The notes: generated by a model from the letters alone, not told the origin. DNA of 64,000 nt from Paenibacillus humicus NBRC 102415 (GCF_004000905.1 NZ_BIMD01000021.1:19514-83513), one strand, 5' to 3'; shown: positions 34,091-43,966, counted from the stretch's first letter. Numbers and translations: made by a program.

Positions 34091-34785
34091 TTATTCCTGC
34101 CTTGGTGTCAGGTCGCATTCCTCCAGCTTGAGGAGCTTGGTCTTATGTTTCCACTTATGCCCCAGCCAGATGGCTAGGAACAGCGGCAAGCCGAAGTAGG
34201 AGGCGGCGATGAACGCCCAGTCGACTTTCCCGTCCTCGATGCCGCCGACGAATTGGCCGCCGATGACGGCGATGCAGAGAATCATGGCGAGAACCGGGCC
34301 GAATGGATACCATTTGGCCCGGTAAGGCAGCTCGTCGAGCGAGCGGCTTTGGGCCTTCCAGGCGCGCCGAAAGCGGTAATGGCTCACCGCGATGCCGAGC
34401 CAGACGATGAACCCGGACATGCCCGATGCGTTGAGCAGCCAGACGTAGACGACGCCGTCGCCGAACAGGGATGCGAGGAACGCGAGTAGGCCGAAGGCGC
34501 TCGTCACAAGCAGAGCGGCGAAGGGGACGCCGCGACGGTTAAGGCGAGCCAGCCAGCGAAGAGCTTTGCCCTCCTTGGCAAGCACCCACAGCATGCGGGT
34601 CGAGGCGTACAGGCCGGAGTTGCCGGCCGAGAGCACCGAGGTCAGGATGACAGCGTTCATGACGGATGCTGCGATGCTGAGGCCTGCCTTCTCGAATACG
34701 ATCGTGAACGGACTCATGCGGACTTCGTCGCTGGCCAACTCGGGAGCGGTGTAAGGAATGAGCAGGCCGATGACGAAGGAATTTA
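34091..34785 (-). pseudogene. 5'-truncated amino acid permease (APC family)
   Basis: The frame encodes about 230 residues of the C-terminal half of an APC-family permease of the LysP/GABA-permease kind: FVIGLLIPYTAPEL, SPFTIVFEKAGL, ILTSVLSAGNSGLYASTRML, LNRRGVPFAALL, LLNASGMSGFIVWLGIAVSHYRFR split at the first 20, and YPFGPVLAM. About half of a normal 460-480-residue protein, including the first six helices, is missing. Recognisable sequence stops at about 34780, only about 20 bases from the terminator of the neighbouring protease gene; no start codon with a ribosome binding site is present. It is most simply a remnant left by a deletion or insertion at that junction. Confidence 0.8.
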
Positions 34786-34796
34786 TTTCCGGACAG

Positions 34797-34829
34797 AAAA
34801 AAACACCTGATCCCGTGGGGGATCAGGTG
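34797..34829 (-). terminator. Terminator of the SLH protease gene
   Basis: CACCTGATCCC (34804-34814) pairs perfectly with GGGATCAGGTG (34819-34829); on the minus strand seven T residues follow. Confidence 0.92.
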
Positions 34830-34845
34830 CCGGGAAGAGCTGGAT

Positions 34846-37800
34846 TTAGATCAGCTTGCCGCCTTGAAGCAGCTTGTAGATGACGGTTGCGGCCGCTTCG
34901 CGGGTCGTAGGAGCTGCCGGCTGGAACACGGTGGAACCGTTCGCCGAGGAGCCTTCCATGAGACCTGCCGCCGTTACAAAGGCAATGCTGTCCTTCGCAA
35001 AGGCGCCGAAGCTTGCAGCGTCGCCATAGGTGCTGATTTTGCCGCCGGTTGCTTTGATATCAAGCAGAGTGGAGGCTTTGGCCAGCATGACGGACAGTTC
35101 CTGGCGGCTGATGATGCCGTCCGGACGGAAGGTGCCGTCGTTGTAGCCGTTAATCAGGCCGGCTGCATAAGCAGCATTTACAGCATCACTGTACCATGCG
35201 CCGGATTTGAGGTCGGTGAATGGAGCAGAGGACGTCGTGCTGAGGCCGAGGCCGCGCGTCAGCATTGCAGCGAATTCAGCGCGTGTGACGGAGGACTTCG
35301 GCGAGAACTTCGTCGCAGACGTGCCGTTGATCAGCAGCTTCTCAGCCAGAGCCTGGATGCGGCTCTGAGCCCACGAAGCCGAGATGTCGTTGAACGCGAC
35401 GGCTTTCTTGGCCACGGCATAGGTGGAGAAGCCAGGGCGGTTCACGACAACAGTCGTCGTTCCGTCTTCATTGGCAGCGAATACGGCTGGAGCCGGTGCT
35501 TCCTTGCCGTTCTCGAGGAACAGGACGCCGGCTTTGTCAGCCGATACGCCTTTGTCCAGCGTGAACGAGCGTTTGATGAAGGTCGAAGCAGGTACGCTAA
35601 TTTCTTTGGATACAGAACCGGTTACAACGTTCACTTGGAACGTAACCGGAGTGCCAACGACGCTAGCTGTTGCAAATTTGGAGTCGGCAGCCTTTTGGAT
35701 GATAAGCTCAAGGCCGCTTCCTGCCGGTACCGATTTCAGGAGCGAGAGCGGAAGCTCAAGCGTCTCTGTGCCTGTCGTCAAGTAGAGCGAGCTGCCTGCT
35801 GGAGCAGTGGACAGCAGTTGAACTTGATCGGCAGGCAGGCTCAGCTTGGAAGCTTTGCCGGCTTCGGCAGCTGCGCTGACGACAAGAGCCAGCTTGGTCG
35901 TACCGGTACCGATTGCGGCTTGCAGATCCGCGTAGGTTACTGCAGTCACCGTTGCGGAAGCTTCGGACGCGGTCGCGGATTTAACGGCGACCTGCTGTTG
36001 GCCTTGACCAACGACAGCCTTCAGGGAAGCCGTTGCATCCGATGGAGCAGGGGTTGGCGATGGAGCGGGAGCAGCTCCTGTGCCCGGGAAGAAGATCGGG
36101 CCGGTCGACGTACGGGCTACGGAGAACGGAAGGTAGCCGATCGTTTGGGCAGCGATTTTGCCTTTGACGATCTTGTATGCGGCAACGTTGATGCCGTACT
36201 GGCCGTCCTTCAGCTGTGCGGTCGTTGTGTTTCCTTTCTCGTCATCGATCTTGTACGTGCCGTCGAAGCGGCTTGTATAGACCTTGGAGTCGAGGACGGA
36301 ACCGGATGAATAAGCGTCGGTATACGTAACATAACCGACTGTATCGTCATTGATGTCGTTGATGGTGATTTCGTAATAGTTCATGCCTTGCGCAGCAAGG
36401 CGGAACGAGATGTCCATGAAGTCGTTGATGCCGTCTCCGTTAGGGGAGAGCTGGCGAGTCGACAGCGTCAGATCCTGGATGCCGTAGCCGGTATCCGGCT
36501 TCTGATCGCCGACATGGACGACGAACGGGATATGAAGTGTCGGCAGGCCTGCAGCCGTCAGGACAACTTGTCCCTCGTAGACGCCTTCGGGCGCATCGTC
36601 TTGAGGAGCTACGCTCAGAGAGAAAGCGGATTTGCTTCCTGCGCTGGCGGAAATGGTGCCATTGACGAGACCATCCAGCGACACTTTGATTTTGCTGTTG
36701 TCCGGAGTATTGACCGGTTTATCCGAATAAGGATCGCCAGTTACTTCGCTATTAAGCGAGTAGGTGGCGTTGTAAGTAACCGCTGCATCGGAGGTGTTGT
36801 TGACCTGCAGATTGATCGTCTTGAAATCGCTGCCTGCCTTCATGACTCCAAAGCTGGCGTTGTCGCCGTAGTTCGTCGTCGGAACAGGGTTCATCTCTTT
36901 GTCATAGAGAACAAGCTGCTCCACCGTTTGCAGAACGGCAGGAGTTTTGATCGCTTCCGCGATGTTCACGCGTCCTGCTCCTTGGGAATACACATCGTAC
37001 AAGGTACCTTCCGCGTCGGAGATCGGATCAGCCGTATTGGCGAGTGCCGCGCGGATTTCGAATGGAGTCCAATCCGGATGCTCCTGCTGGAGCAGGGCAG
37101 CGAGCCCGGCAACATGCGGCGTCGCCATGCTGGTGCCGCTGATGCGATTGTAGGCTTCCGCATAGCTGGCTTCAGGATTCGTCTTGCCGTATGCCGGCCA
37201 AGTGGACAAGATGTTCACGCCCGGGGCGGAGAAGTCCGGCTTGATGCCGAGAATGCCGTCCGAGTTCGGGCCGCGCGAGCTGAAGTCGGCCATATGGTCG
37301 CCTTGATCCACCGTTTTTGGATAGATGGAATCAAATGCGAGCTTGAGGCTGGCGCCTTGGTTGGCTTTCAAGAAGCGAGCCAGCGCGCGTCCTTTGGATC
37401 CTTCGAGATCAAAAGCAGGAATGAATTGCAGGCTGTCGCCCAGATAAGCCGTCGGGCCGATCCAGGAATCGCGTCCCGCAATGCTTTCGCTCAGATTGGC
37501 CGTATTCGCATCGGTTGTCAGCGCATTGCCGTTGAAGATGACGATAGCCTTGGCTTGATGCTCCTTGGCGATGGCAATTTTGTCGACAAACGCCAGCGTG
37601 CCACGGGAAACGAAGACGATTTTATCTTTTACGTCGAGGCCTTTGTAATCCGCCTCGGCTCCGAGATTGGCGTAAACGGCTGCCTGCTCCTCGCTTCCAA
37701 TCAAGGAGGCGAAGTCTTCTTTGCCGGTATACCAGCCCATGACGTTCAGGGCGTTGTTGGTATACACGCTGCCCGCAACCGTGCCGGCGGAGTTGTAGAC

Positions 37801-38967
37801 CGAAGCGCTGACCGATGCTCCGTAATGGTTGCTTGGGCTGGTGGCTGCTCCAACGGAAATAGCCAGCTGGCTGGAAGCGGGGGAGCCCATGGAGTAGTAG
37901 TATTGCTCTGATTCAACGGCATTGTTGCCGTTAGCCACGACAGCTACGACGCCGGCCAGGACCGCGTTGTTGATTGCGATAGAGTCGGGAGTAAATGCGT
38001 CCTTGGCATCATCGGAACCTAGAGACAGGTTGATGACATCCATTCCGTCCTGCACGGCATGCTCGATTCCGTCGATGACCTGCGCCGAGGAGCCGGAAGA
38101 GCGGCCGGTTTCTTTGTTGAAGCCGAGTACCTTGTAGACATACAGATCCGACTCGTAGGCCACGCCTTTATGGATGACATCGGAGTCGTTCTCTGCGCGG
38201 GCAGCGATCGTGCCGGACACATGCGTTCCGTGGGAGGTGCCTTTATTGCCGGTTTTTTCGTCCGGGGACTCCTCATAAGGATCATCCGTGTTGAAGTAGG
38301 AATCATGGCCGCCCTTGTAGGCGTTTTTCAGGTCCGGATGAAGGTAGTCCACACCGGTGTCGATGACGCCGACTTTGATGCCTTTGCCCGTCAGGCCGGC
38401 ATCCCAAGCCTCGGGAACGCCGATCTGCTTGAGCGGATTGATGTCAAACTTGTATGTCGTTTCAGTCGCGGTAGGGGAGCTTGTCGTCGGAACGGAATAA
38501 TAAGTGCGGTTCTCATAGATCGATTTCACTCCTGCAATCTGGGCAAGAGCAGGAATCTGATTGGCCGGAAGCTCGACCTCCATTCCGTTCAGCACCGTAT
38601 CGAACTGGTAGGTGACCTTAAGATCGATCCCGCTTTTCTTGGCAGAGGCGATGACGCCGGATTGCTGGCGGCTGATCGCGCTCTCGGTCGCTTCGGAGCT
38701 GAGGGATTTGACGCCCATTTTTGCGGCGTATTTGCCCTCGGCGATCGTCGCTCCATCCAGCTGGACAATGACTTTGACAGGCTTGCTGGACGAGGTGTCC
38801 AGGCGGGAAGAGATCATGGCGTCGATTCCTTTGGTCAGGCTTTTGGCCAGAATACCAGAGGATACAGGCGATGCAGCGGCTTGGGCCACGAGCGGCTGAA
38901 GCAGCAGCGCGGCAGACAGCGTGGTGGACAAAGCGGTCAGAATGACTTTGCGGCGAGACTTCTGCAA
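34846..38967 (-). CDS. Secreted SLH-anchored subtilisin-like serine protease (S8)
   Basis: The 1373-residue protease has a signal peptide (residues 1-31), an I9-type propeptide (about 62-160) and an S8 domain with catalytic Asp-203 (VIDTGVDYLHPDL), His-246 (TSHGTHVSGT) and Ser-613 (SGTSMATPHVAG). A PA domain (about 410-540) is inserted before the Ser motif. Beta-sandwich regions follow, including LSPNGDGINDFMDISF. Three SLH motifs at about 1190-1373 (FNDISASWAQSRIQALAEK; FTDLKSGAWYSDAVNAAY) should anchor it to cell-wall polymer. The start is TTG with AAGG 9 bases upstream. It is a cell-surface nutrient protease of the Vpr/minor-extracellular type. Confidence 0.93.
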   Translation of the reverse strand: MQKSRRKVILTALSTTLSAALLLQPLVAQAAASPVSSGILAKSLTKGIDAMISSRLDTSSSKPVKVIVQLDGATIAEGKYAAKMGVKSLSSEATESAISRQQSGVIASAKKSGIDLKVTYQFDTVLNGMEVELPANQIPALAQIAGVKSIYENRTYYSVPTTSSPTATETTYKFDINPLKQIGVPEAWDAGLTGKGIKVGVIDTGVDYLHPDLKNAYKGGHDSYFNTDDPYEESPDEKTGNKGTSHGTHVSGTIAARAENDSDVIHKGVAYESDLYVYKVLGFNKETGRSSGSSAQVIDGIEHAVQDGMDVINLSLGSDDAKDAFTPDSIAINNAVLAGVVAVVANGNNAVESEQYYYSMGSPASSQLAISVGAATSPSNHYGASVSASVYNSAGTVAGSVYTNNALNVMGWYTGKEDFASLIGSEEQAAVYANLGAEADYKGLDVKDKIVFVSRGTLAFVDKIAIAKEHQAKAIVIFNGNALTTDANTANLSESIAGRDSWIGPTAYLGDSLQFIPAFDLEGSKGRALARFLKANQGASLKLAFDSIYPKTVDQGDHMADFSSRGPNSDGILGIKPDFSAPGVNILSTWPAYGKTNPEASYAEAYNRISGTSMATPHVAGLAALLQQEHPDWTPFEIRAALANTADPISDAEGTLYDVYSQGAGRVNIAEAIKTPAVLQTVEQLVLYDKEMNPVPTTNYGDNASFGVMKAGSDFKTINLQVNNTSDAAVTYNATYSLNSEVTGDPYSDKPVNTPDNSKIKVSLDGLVNGTISASAGSKSAFSLSVAPQDDAPEGVYEGQVVLTAAGLPTLHIPFVVHVGDQKPDTGYGIQDLTLSTRQLSPNGDGINDFMDISFRLAAQGMNYYEITINDINDDTVGYVTYTDAYSSGSVLDSKVYTSRFDGTYKIDDEKGNTTTAQLKDGQYGINVAAYKIVKGKIAAQTIGYLPFSVARTSTGPIFFPGTGAAPAPSPTPAPSDATASLKAVVGQGQQQVAVKSATASEASATVTAVTYADLQAAIGTGTTKLALVVSAAAEAGKASKLSLPADQVQLLSTAPAGSSLYLTTGTETLELPLSLLKSVPAGSGLELIIQKAADSKFATASVVGTPVTFQVNVVTGSVSKEISVPASTFIKRSFTLDKGVSADKAGVLFLENGKEAPAPAVFAANEDGTTTVVVNRPGFSTYAVAKKAVAFNDISASWAQSRIQALAEKLLINGTSATKFSPKSSVTRAEFAAMLTRGLGLSTTSSAPFTDLKSGAWYSDAVNAAYAAGLINGYNDGTFRPDGIISRQELSVMLAKASTLLDIKATGGKISTYGDAASFGAFAKDSIAFVTAAGLMEGSSANGSTVFQPAAPTTREAAATVIYKLLQGGKLI

Positions 38968-39082
38968 GCAGGTACCTTCTTTCTATAAGTGTGGTGGCCT
39001 TCCATGTGGAAGGCGTTACGAAAAATGAAAGATAACGTGACATAATTCGACAAGGAACCTATCATCTCTCGCGTGTGATAAA

Positions 39083-39111
39083 AGAATACTTCTCCAAATC
39101 TTCTTTGTCTA
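39083..39111 (-). promoter_or_regulatory. Candidate promoter of the SLH protease gene
   Basis: On the minus strand TAGACA and TATTCT are separated by 17 bases, in an AT-rich gap (38968-39370) unlike the GC-rich surroundings. The leader would be about 110 bases. A divergent -10 (TATAAT at 39342-39347) serves the diguanylate cyclase gene; its -35 is unclear. Confidence 0.5.
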
Positions 39112-39370
39112 GTAATAATTAACAAGAATTTAAGTTTATTTTAACGTTGCCCGAATAAATCTGCAATTAGTTATTGAATTAATGCGTTAAAGCATTTAAT
39201 TGATGCAGACACTTCTGTATGCGCTCTCTACTTCTTTCTTAAAGTTATCTCATAATAACAGAGGATAATAAAATAGGCCTCGCTCCATATATACATAGGT
39301 CTGAGATCCCATCTCGAACTTCTATTTCCTCCATTATCTGTTATAATTCGACCAGGGGGTTAGTACATCT

Positions 39371-40936
39371 ATGCTTATGACCTGGACATACCTGGTCGCC
39401 GCGTGCGTTCCAATCGCGCTTATCCTGCTGGTTACGCCGTATAGACGGGTTCCCGGCACTTCCATATATATCGCCATGCTGGCGCTTTCCGCGGTGCTCA
39501 GCTTCGCCTCGCTGATGCAATACGTCATGCCGGAGCTGCAGACCAAAGTTTTATGGCGCAATATCTCGCAAATTTCAGTGTTCATTTATCCCGTGCTCAG
39601 CTTGTTCCTGGCTTTGGCCCATTCGGGGTATGAGCGGTTGGTACGAATCCGTCCCATCATCTATGCATCCCTGGTTCCAATCGCGGCGATTTTGCTCATT
39701 TTCACCAATGACTATCACCATCTCATGCGCGCATCGGTGAGGATCGGCGCCGACGGCATGCTGGATATCGAGAGGACGGCTCTCAGCTCCATGTTCATCT
39801 CCTACAGCTCGGCCAGCCAAGTTCTCGGCATCGCCGTGCTTTTCCGCACCTGGCTGACAGCTGCCGGCACAGACCGGCGCCGGCTCCTGGGCTTGATCGG
39901 AGCGGTGCTCATTCCTCTTGTATCCATTAATGTGAGGCTGGCTAATCCGGCCTTGGCGCAAGGCATTATTGGCGCGCTGGTTTTCTCCACGTTTCCGGCC
40001 TGTCTGCTGATCTTCTGGAGCTTCTATCGCTATCAGGTTCTTCATGTCGTTCCCATCGCCCGGAACAAGCTGTTCGAGATCATGAAGGACGGCATCGTGG
40101 TGCTCGATACCCGTCAGAGGGTGATGGATCATAACGCTTCCGCCTCGCGGCTCATCGCCAAAGCGGGCGGAACGCCAGGAGGCGACTGGCGCAGACTGCT
40201 GCTCGGCCAGCTGATCCCGGATGCCGATGCATGGTCGGAAGCTCATGAGCGCCGGATCGAATCCGAGGTGAGGCTGCGCTTCAGGCGGCCGGGATCCGAG
40301 GATATCTGGCTGGAGGTGAATGTCACTCCGCTCGTATCGGGGCGGGGAGACTTCTATGGAACGCTGAGCGTCATCAGCGATATATCGGAATCCAAAAAGG
40401 TCGAGAAGGATTTGCGCCGGAGAGCGGCGATAGACGGTCTTACGGGATTGTACAACCGCACCGGCTTCATCGAACGGGCGCAGCGGCATCTCACGCTGTG
40501 CGTCGAGAACGACCGGCCGTACAGCCTGCTCATCATGGATTTGGATCTGTTCAAAGGAATCAACGACCGTTTCGGCCATCAGAACGGAGATCTGGCGCTG
40601 CAGACATTCGCTGAAGCGGCCCAGAGCGCCGTGGACGGCAACGCGATGTTCGGGAGAATCGGCGGGGAGGAATTCGCGGTCGCGGTGCCTGGCGCCGGAG
40701 CCAAGGAAGCGGAGCGGATTGCCGAGCGCATCCGAGCCGCTGTCATGGCGGCCGAGGTGCATGCCGATGACGGGAGGCAAATCCGGCTGACGGTGAGCAT
40801 CGGCGGAGCATCGACGGAGCTGAAGCCGATGAATGGGGACAACCTCTTCCAGCTTTTGTACGGCGAAGCCGACCGGTGCCTGTATCAAGCGAAGAAAGAC
40901 GGCCGCAATCGGGTTGTTTTCCATCCAAACGATTGA
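39371..40936 (+). CDS. Membrane-bound diguanylate cyclase (7TM-PAS-GGDEF)
   Basis: The 521-residue protein has seven N-terminal transmembrane helices of the kind found in HisKA_7TM sensors (about residues 5-225), a PAS domain (about 230-355) and a GGDEF domain with the active-site motif GGEEF preceded by MDLDLFKGINDRFGHQNGD. It makes cyclic di-GMP in response to an unknown signal. The residues before GGEEF (VDGNAMFGRI) lack the RxxD inhibitory-site motif. The GGDEF active site is intact. Ribosome binding site is weak (GGGGG), so a second ATG at 39377 is possible. Confidence 0.9.
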   Translation: MLMTWTYLVAACVPIALILLVTPYRRVPGTSIYIAMLALSAVLSFASLMQYVMPELQTKVLWRNISQISVFIYPVLSLFLALAHSGYERLVRIRPIIYASLVPIAAILLIFTNDYHHLMRASVRIGADGMLDIERTALSSMFISYSSASQVLGIAVLFRTWLTAAGTDRRRLLGLIGAVLIPLVSINVRLANPALAQGIIGALVFSTFPACLLIFWSFYRYQVLHVVPIARNKLFEIMKDGIVVLDTRQRVMDHNASASRLIAKAGGTPGGDWRRLLLGQLIPDADAWSEAHERRIESEVRLRFRRPGSEDIWLEVNVTPLVSGRGDFYGTLSVISDISESKKVEKDLRRRAAIDGLTGLYNRTGFIERAQRHLTLCVENDRPYSLLIMDLDLFKGINDRFGHQNGDLALQTFAEAAQSAVDGNAMFGRIGGEEFAVAVPGAGAKEAERIAERIRAAVMAAEVHADDGRQIRLTVSIGGASTELKPMNGDNLFQLLYGEADRCLYQAKKDGRNRVVFHPND

Positions 40937-41245
40937 ATGGAGGCCTGGGGCAACCCGGGCTTTTCGGGCTATCCTCTACAGGAGGAGGCTAGTCTTGACC
41001 CGATGCGGCTGCGGGAGGAAAATAAGGGTAATCGAAAGGAGGCCACTGAAAAACAAGCGGAGGGTGAGGAATCGATTCTGGAGAAGCGAATGCGCTCGCC
41101 TTTGTCACCGGATTTCAACCGTAAAAACGGTAAGAATCAGAGAAATACGGGGACAACAGCGATCGGAAGATCGATCCGCGCACGCAGCGACAACTTTTTC
41201 AATGGCCTTATCGTAAGTGAACTCATATTCCAGGGAGGGGACGTC
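40937..41245. other. Intergenic stretch with no convincing gene
   Basis: The frame of the following oxidoreductase is open through this stretch, but its translation is charged and repetitive with no family likeness, and the true start has its own strong ribosome binding site. No clear terminator or repeat is seen. Confidence 0.4.
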
Positions 41246-42250
41246 ATGCTTCAATTCAGATCGCTGATCGTGGACAAGCAGGATGAAGACGTGGAGGCGG
41301 CCGTGCAGACGATGGAGGAGGCGAAGCTGCCGGAAGGGGACTTGCTGATCCGGGTAGCTTACTCCAGCATCAACTATAAGGATGCGCTCGCCCTTGAGCC
41401 CGACGGCCGGATCGTCAGCCGTTATCCCCTGATTCCCGGAATCGACGCGGCAGGCGTCGTCGAGAAAAGCTCCGAACGCAGGCTGCCGCCCGGAACAAAG
41501 GTCATTGTCACCGGCCATGGCTTCGGCGTGAGCCAGCATGGCGGGTATTCCGAATACGCCCGCATACCGGCGGAGTGGGCGGTGCCGCTGCCGAAGGGGC
41601 TCACCACGCGCGAAGCGATGGCTCTCGGGACAGCGGGATTGACGGCTGCGATGTCCATCCAGAAGCTGGAGGACGGAGGCGTGAAGCCGGGCAGCGGTCC
41701 GGTCGTCGTGACCGGGGCCAGCGGCGGCGTCGGCACGCTCGCCGTCTCCATGCTGGCGGGGCTCGGCTACGAAGTCGAGGCCGTCTCCGGCAAGCCGGAA
41801 GCGGCCGAATTGCTGAGGGAGCTCGGAGCAGCCCGGATACTGGCCCGCGAGGAGCTGCTGCCGGCAGAGCAGCGGCCGCTGGACAAGCAGCGGTGGGCGG
41901 GAGCGGTCGACTGCGTAGGCGGGGCGATGCTGACGAATGTGCTGAGCCGGATCCAATACGGCGGAACAGCCGCCTGCTGCGGCTTGACGGGGGGCTCGGA
42001 GCTGACCGGAAGCGTCTTCCCGTTCATCCTGCGGGGAGTTCAGCTTTGCGGCATCGATTCGGTGTGGGCGCCGCAGGAGCTGCGGACCAGGCTATGGAAG
42101 CGGATGGCGGGAGATCTGAAGCCCCGCGGCCTGGAGCGTCTCATCCGCGAGGTGGAGCTGAACGATGTTGCAGAAGCGGCTCAGGCTTTGATTGCCGGAC
42201 GCTCCGAAGGGCGCAAGGTGGTCCGGATCGCAGCAGCTGGCGGTCAATGA
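41246..42250 (+). CDS. YhdH/YhfP-family NADPH-dependent oxidoreductase (MDR superfamily)
   Basis: The 334-residue protein is a medium-chain dehydrogenase without catalytic zinc ligands. It has YSSINYKDALAL, IPGIDAAGVVE, the nucleotide motif VTGASGGVGTLAVSML (Rossmann) and the family stretch CGLTGGSELTGSVFPFILRG. YhdH/AcuI members reduce acrylyl-CoA or quinones. GGGAGGGG lies 5 bases before the ATG at 41246. It is monocistronic, with a strong terminator after it. Confidence 0.88.
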   Translation: MLQFRSLIVDKQDEDVEAAVQTMEEAKLPEGDLLIRVAYSSINYKDALALEPDGRIVSRYPLIPGIDAAGVVEKSSERRLPPGTKVIVTGHGFGVSQHGGYSEYARIPAEWAVPLPKGLTTREAMALGTAGLTAAMSIQKLEDGGVKPGSGPVVVTGASGGVGTLAVSMLAGLGYEVEAVSGKPEAAELLRELGAARILAREELLPAEQRPLDKQRWAGAVDCVGGAMLTNVLSRIQYGGTAACCGLTGGSELTGSVFPFILRGVQLCGIDSVWAPQELRTRLWKRMAGDLKPRGLERLIREVELNDVAEAAQALIAGRSEGRKVVRIAAAGGQ

Positions 42251-42253
42251 AAC

Positions 42254-42309
42254 AAGCCGCCTGGAAATGAAGGGACCTTTAAAGGTCGCTCCGTTCCAGG
42301 CGGCTTTTT
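42254..42309 (+). terminator. Terminator of the YhdH-like gene
   Basis: AAGCCGCCTGGAA (42254-42266) pairs perfectly with TTCCAGGCGGCTT (42294-42306), followed by TTTG. An inner perfect palindrome GACCTTTAAAGGTC adds to the structure. Confidence 0.88.
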
Positions 42310-42387
42310 GATTGGAAAATGATTGCCGATGAGGAGAAAGGACGGCGGGATTGTCGAGCAAGCAGCCGCTTGCCGAGGCTCCGCTCG

Positions 42388-42897
42388 TCAAACCTTGCGG
42401 CCGACGTACACGAGGTCGCGGCTGATTCCGTCCAGGATGGCGACATCCGGCAGGCGTCCCCACTGTCCGAAGCCATGCTTTTCGAACAGGCGAAGGCTCG
42501 GTTCGTTATGCCCGAATACGAGGCCGACCAGCGTGTGGACGCCGATCGCCGGACAAGCTTCCATGGCCTTCCGCAGGAGCAGGCCTCCGATTCCTTGGCC
42601 GCGGAGAGCCTCGGACAGGTAGATGCTGATCTCGGCAGTGCCGTCATAAGCGGCGCGCGGATGGAAGGACTGGAAGCTCAGCCAGGCGACGATATGGTCG
42701 CCGTCCTTCAGCACCCACAGCGGACGGCGCTCCGCCGAGTGCTCGTGAAACCACTGGATGCGGGCGTCGGTCGAGATCGGCTCGAGGTCCGCCGTCACCA
42801 TCCTTCCCGGTATGGTCGTGTTGTAAATGGCGACGATGGCGGGGAGATCGTCAAGCGAAGCATCGGTGAGCGTATAGGACAGCAGCGTGTCGTTCAT
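42388..42897 (-). CDS. GNAT N-acetyltransferase (phosphinothricin/L-amino-acid N-acyltransferase type)
   Basis: The 169-residue protein shows the Pat/MnaT pattern: AIVAIYNTTIPGRMVTADLE, WFHEHSAERRPLWV, the acetyl-CoA loop ALRGQGIGGLLLRKAME and HNEPSLRLFEKHGF. These enzymes acetylate methionine-like amino acids or derivatives. AAAGGAAG lies 7 bases before the ATG at 42897. Confidence 0.88.
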   Translation of the reverse strand: MNDTLLSYTLTDASLDDLPAIVAIYNTTIPGRMVTADLEPISTDARIQWFHEHSAERRPLWVLKDGDHIVAWLSFQSFHPRAAYDGTAEISIYLSEALRGQGIGGLLLRKAMEACPAIGVHTLVGLVFGHNEPSLRLFEKHGFGQWGRLPDVAILDGISRDLVYVGRKV

Positions 42898-42954
42898 GGG
42901 TCGTCTTCCTTTCGGGTTCCGGCGCTCCGGCAGCTTTAAGCCTATTCTAGCACG

Positions 42955-42987
42955 AAAAACCTGCGCTGCCATAGAGGGCGGCGCAGG
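42955..42987 (-). terminator. Terminator of the small gene at 43003-43158
   Basis: CTGCGCTGCC and GGGCGGCGCAG pair with one wobble across ATAGA; on the minus strand TTTTTCG follows. Confidence 0.75.
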
Positions 42988-43002
42988 CTGGACAAGGGGA
43001 CC

Positions 43003-43158
43003 TTACGGGGTCGGCGGCTGAGACGAAGACACGCCTTCAGACGGAGTAACGCCGAGCTCGTCGGCATATTCCTCGAGCGACTTGATTTTGCCGTGCGGCT
43101 GCTGGTTTTGCTTGCGCTGCTTCCAATTGCTTTCCCGGCGGTTTTTAGCTGTGCTCAT
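43003..43158 (-). CDS. Small basic protein (51 aa)
   Basis: The product starts MSTAKNRRESNWKQRKQNQQ and continues PHGKIKSLEEYADELG before a Pro/Ser-rich tail. It resembles short Bacillales proteins with a KQ..PHGK.KS motif of unknown role. AAGGAGG precedes the ATG at 43158, which decides the start. A terminator follows. Confidence 0.7.
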   Translation of the reverse strand: MSTAKNRRESNWKQRKQNQQPHGKIKSLEEYADELGVTPSEGVSSSQPPTP

Positions 43159-43218
43159 ATGGTCCCCTCCTTCCACTCGGTAGAATGGGCGAAGGGGCGG
43201 CGATCTATTCAAGACGCT

Positions 43219-43815
43219 TCAGCTGGGCTCATGGGACAGATAAGCCTGAGGCTCGCGGCGGATCGATTCCGCAGCCAGCTTGTAGGCTTCGGGAACAAGG
43301 GAGCGGTACAGCTCATAAAGACCGGCGATTTCCGCAGCCAGCTCCGGATCGTTGTCGAGATCCGATGCTTTGGCTTCGGGGGGAGGTAGAGACGGCCCTT
43401 CGGCTTTTTCATGGAGCTCGGATGCGTCGGCGCCGGCTGCATCTTGGCCAAGCCGCTTGCGATGCACCGCCGCCGTATCCGCGAGCGCTTCCAGCAGCTC
43501 GAGCGATCCGATCCGCCTCAGCGCCGCCAGAATGGCGGCCCACTGATCCGGCGACTGAAGCAGCAGCCCGGTCCAGGCATAATACTCCCAGGCCGAGCCG
43601 CGGGCATGGCCGTCGAGCACCCGCAGCATGAAGAGATCCTGCCTTTCCGGGGAAAGGCTGCGATAGGCGGCTGTTTTATCGGTTTCAGAAGCTCCGCGGA
43701 GCCGTGCGAGCAAGGGCCCGATGCAAGCCGTCACCAGCTGTTCATCGCCCATCTCCTGCCATCGTTCCCGTTCGATGCCCGGCTTGGCCGTCATCGATTC
43801 CATCCCATTTGTCAT
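43219..43815 (-). CDS. Hypothetical protein, possibly DMP19/DUF4375-like
   Basis: This soluble helical protein has 198 residues. SPERQDLFMLRVLDGHARGS followed by a WEYYAWTGLLLQ stretch is reminiscent of the DMP19 (DUF4375) family; the match is by eye. A charged linker (about 120-155) separates the helical halves. GAGGAGGAATTCA precedes the ATG. Function unknown. Confidence 0.6.
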   Translation of the reverse strand: MTNGMESMTAKPGIERERWQEMGDEQLVTACIGPLLARLRGASETDKTAAYRSLSPERQDLFMLRVLDGHARGSAWEYYAWTGLLLQSPDQWAAILAALRRIGSLELLEALADTAAVHRKRLGQDAAGADASELHEKAEGPSLPPPEAKASDLDNDPELAAEIAGLYELYRSLVPEAYKLAAESIRREPQAYLSHEPS

Positions 43816-43966
43816 TGAATTCCTCCTCTGTCAAGTCAGGCCATGCGGGTCCGGGGCAGCGGGTTCCTTCCATGCGCTCCGGATGATTTCATGCCCGCCG
43901 GCAGCCTCGTTCCCGTATTCGCCGGCAGGTTGGCGTTTTCCTCCCGTCGGTCGGGAATGGCTGCAA

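Noticed and set aside
40937..41245. N-terminal extension of the YhdH-like oxidoreductase
   Set aside because: The added residues have no family likeness, and GGGAGGGG is perfectly placed before the ATG at 41246.
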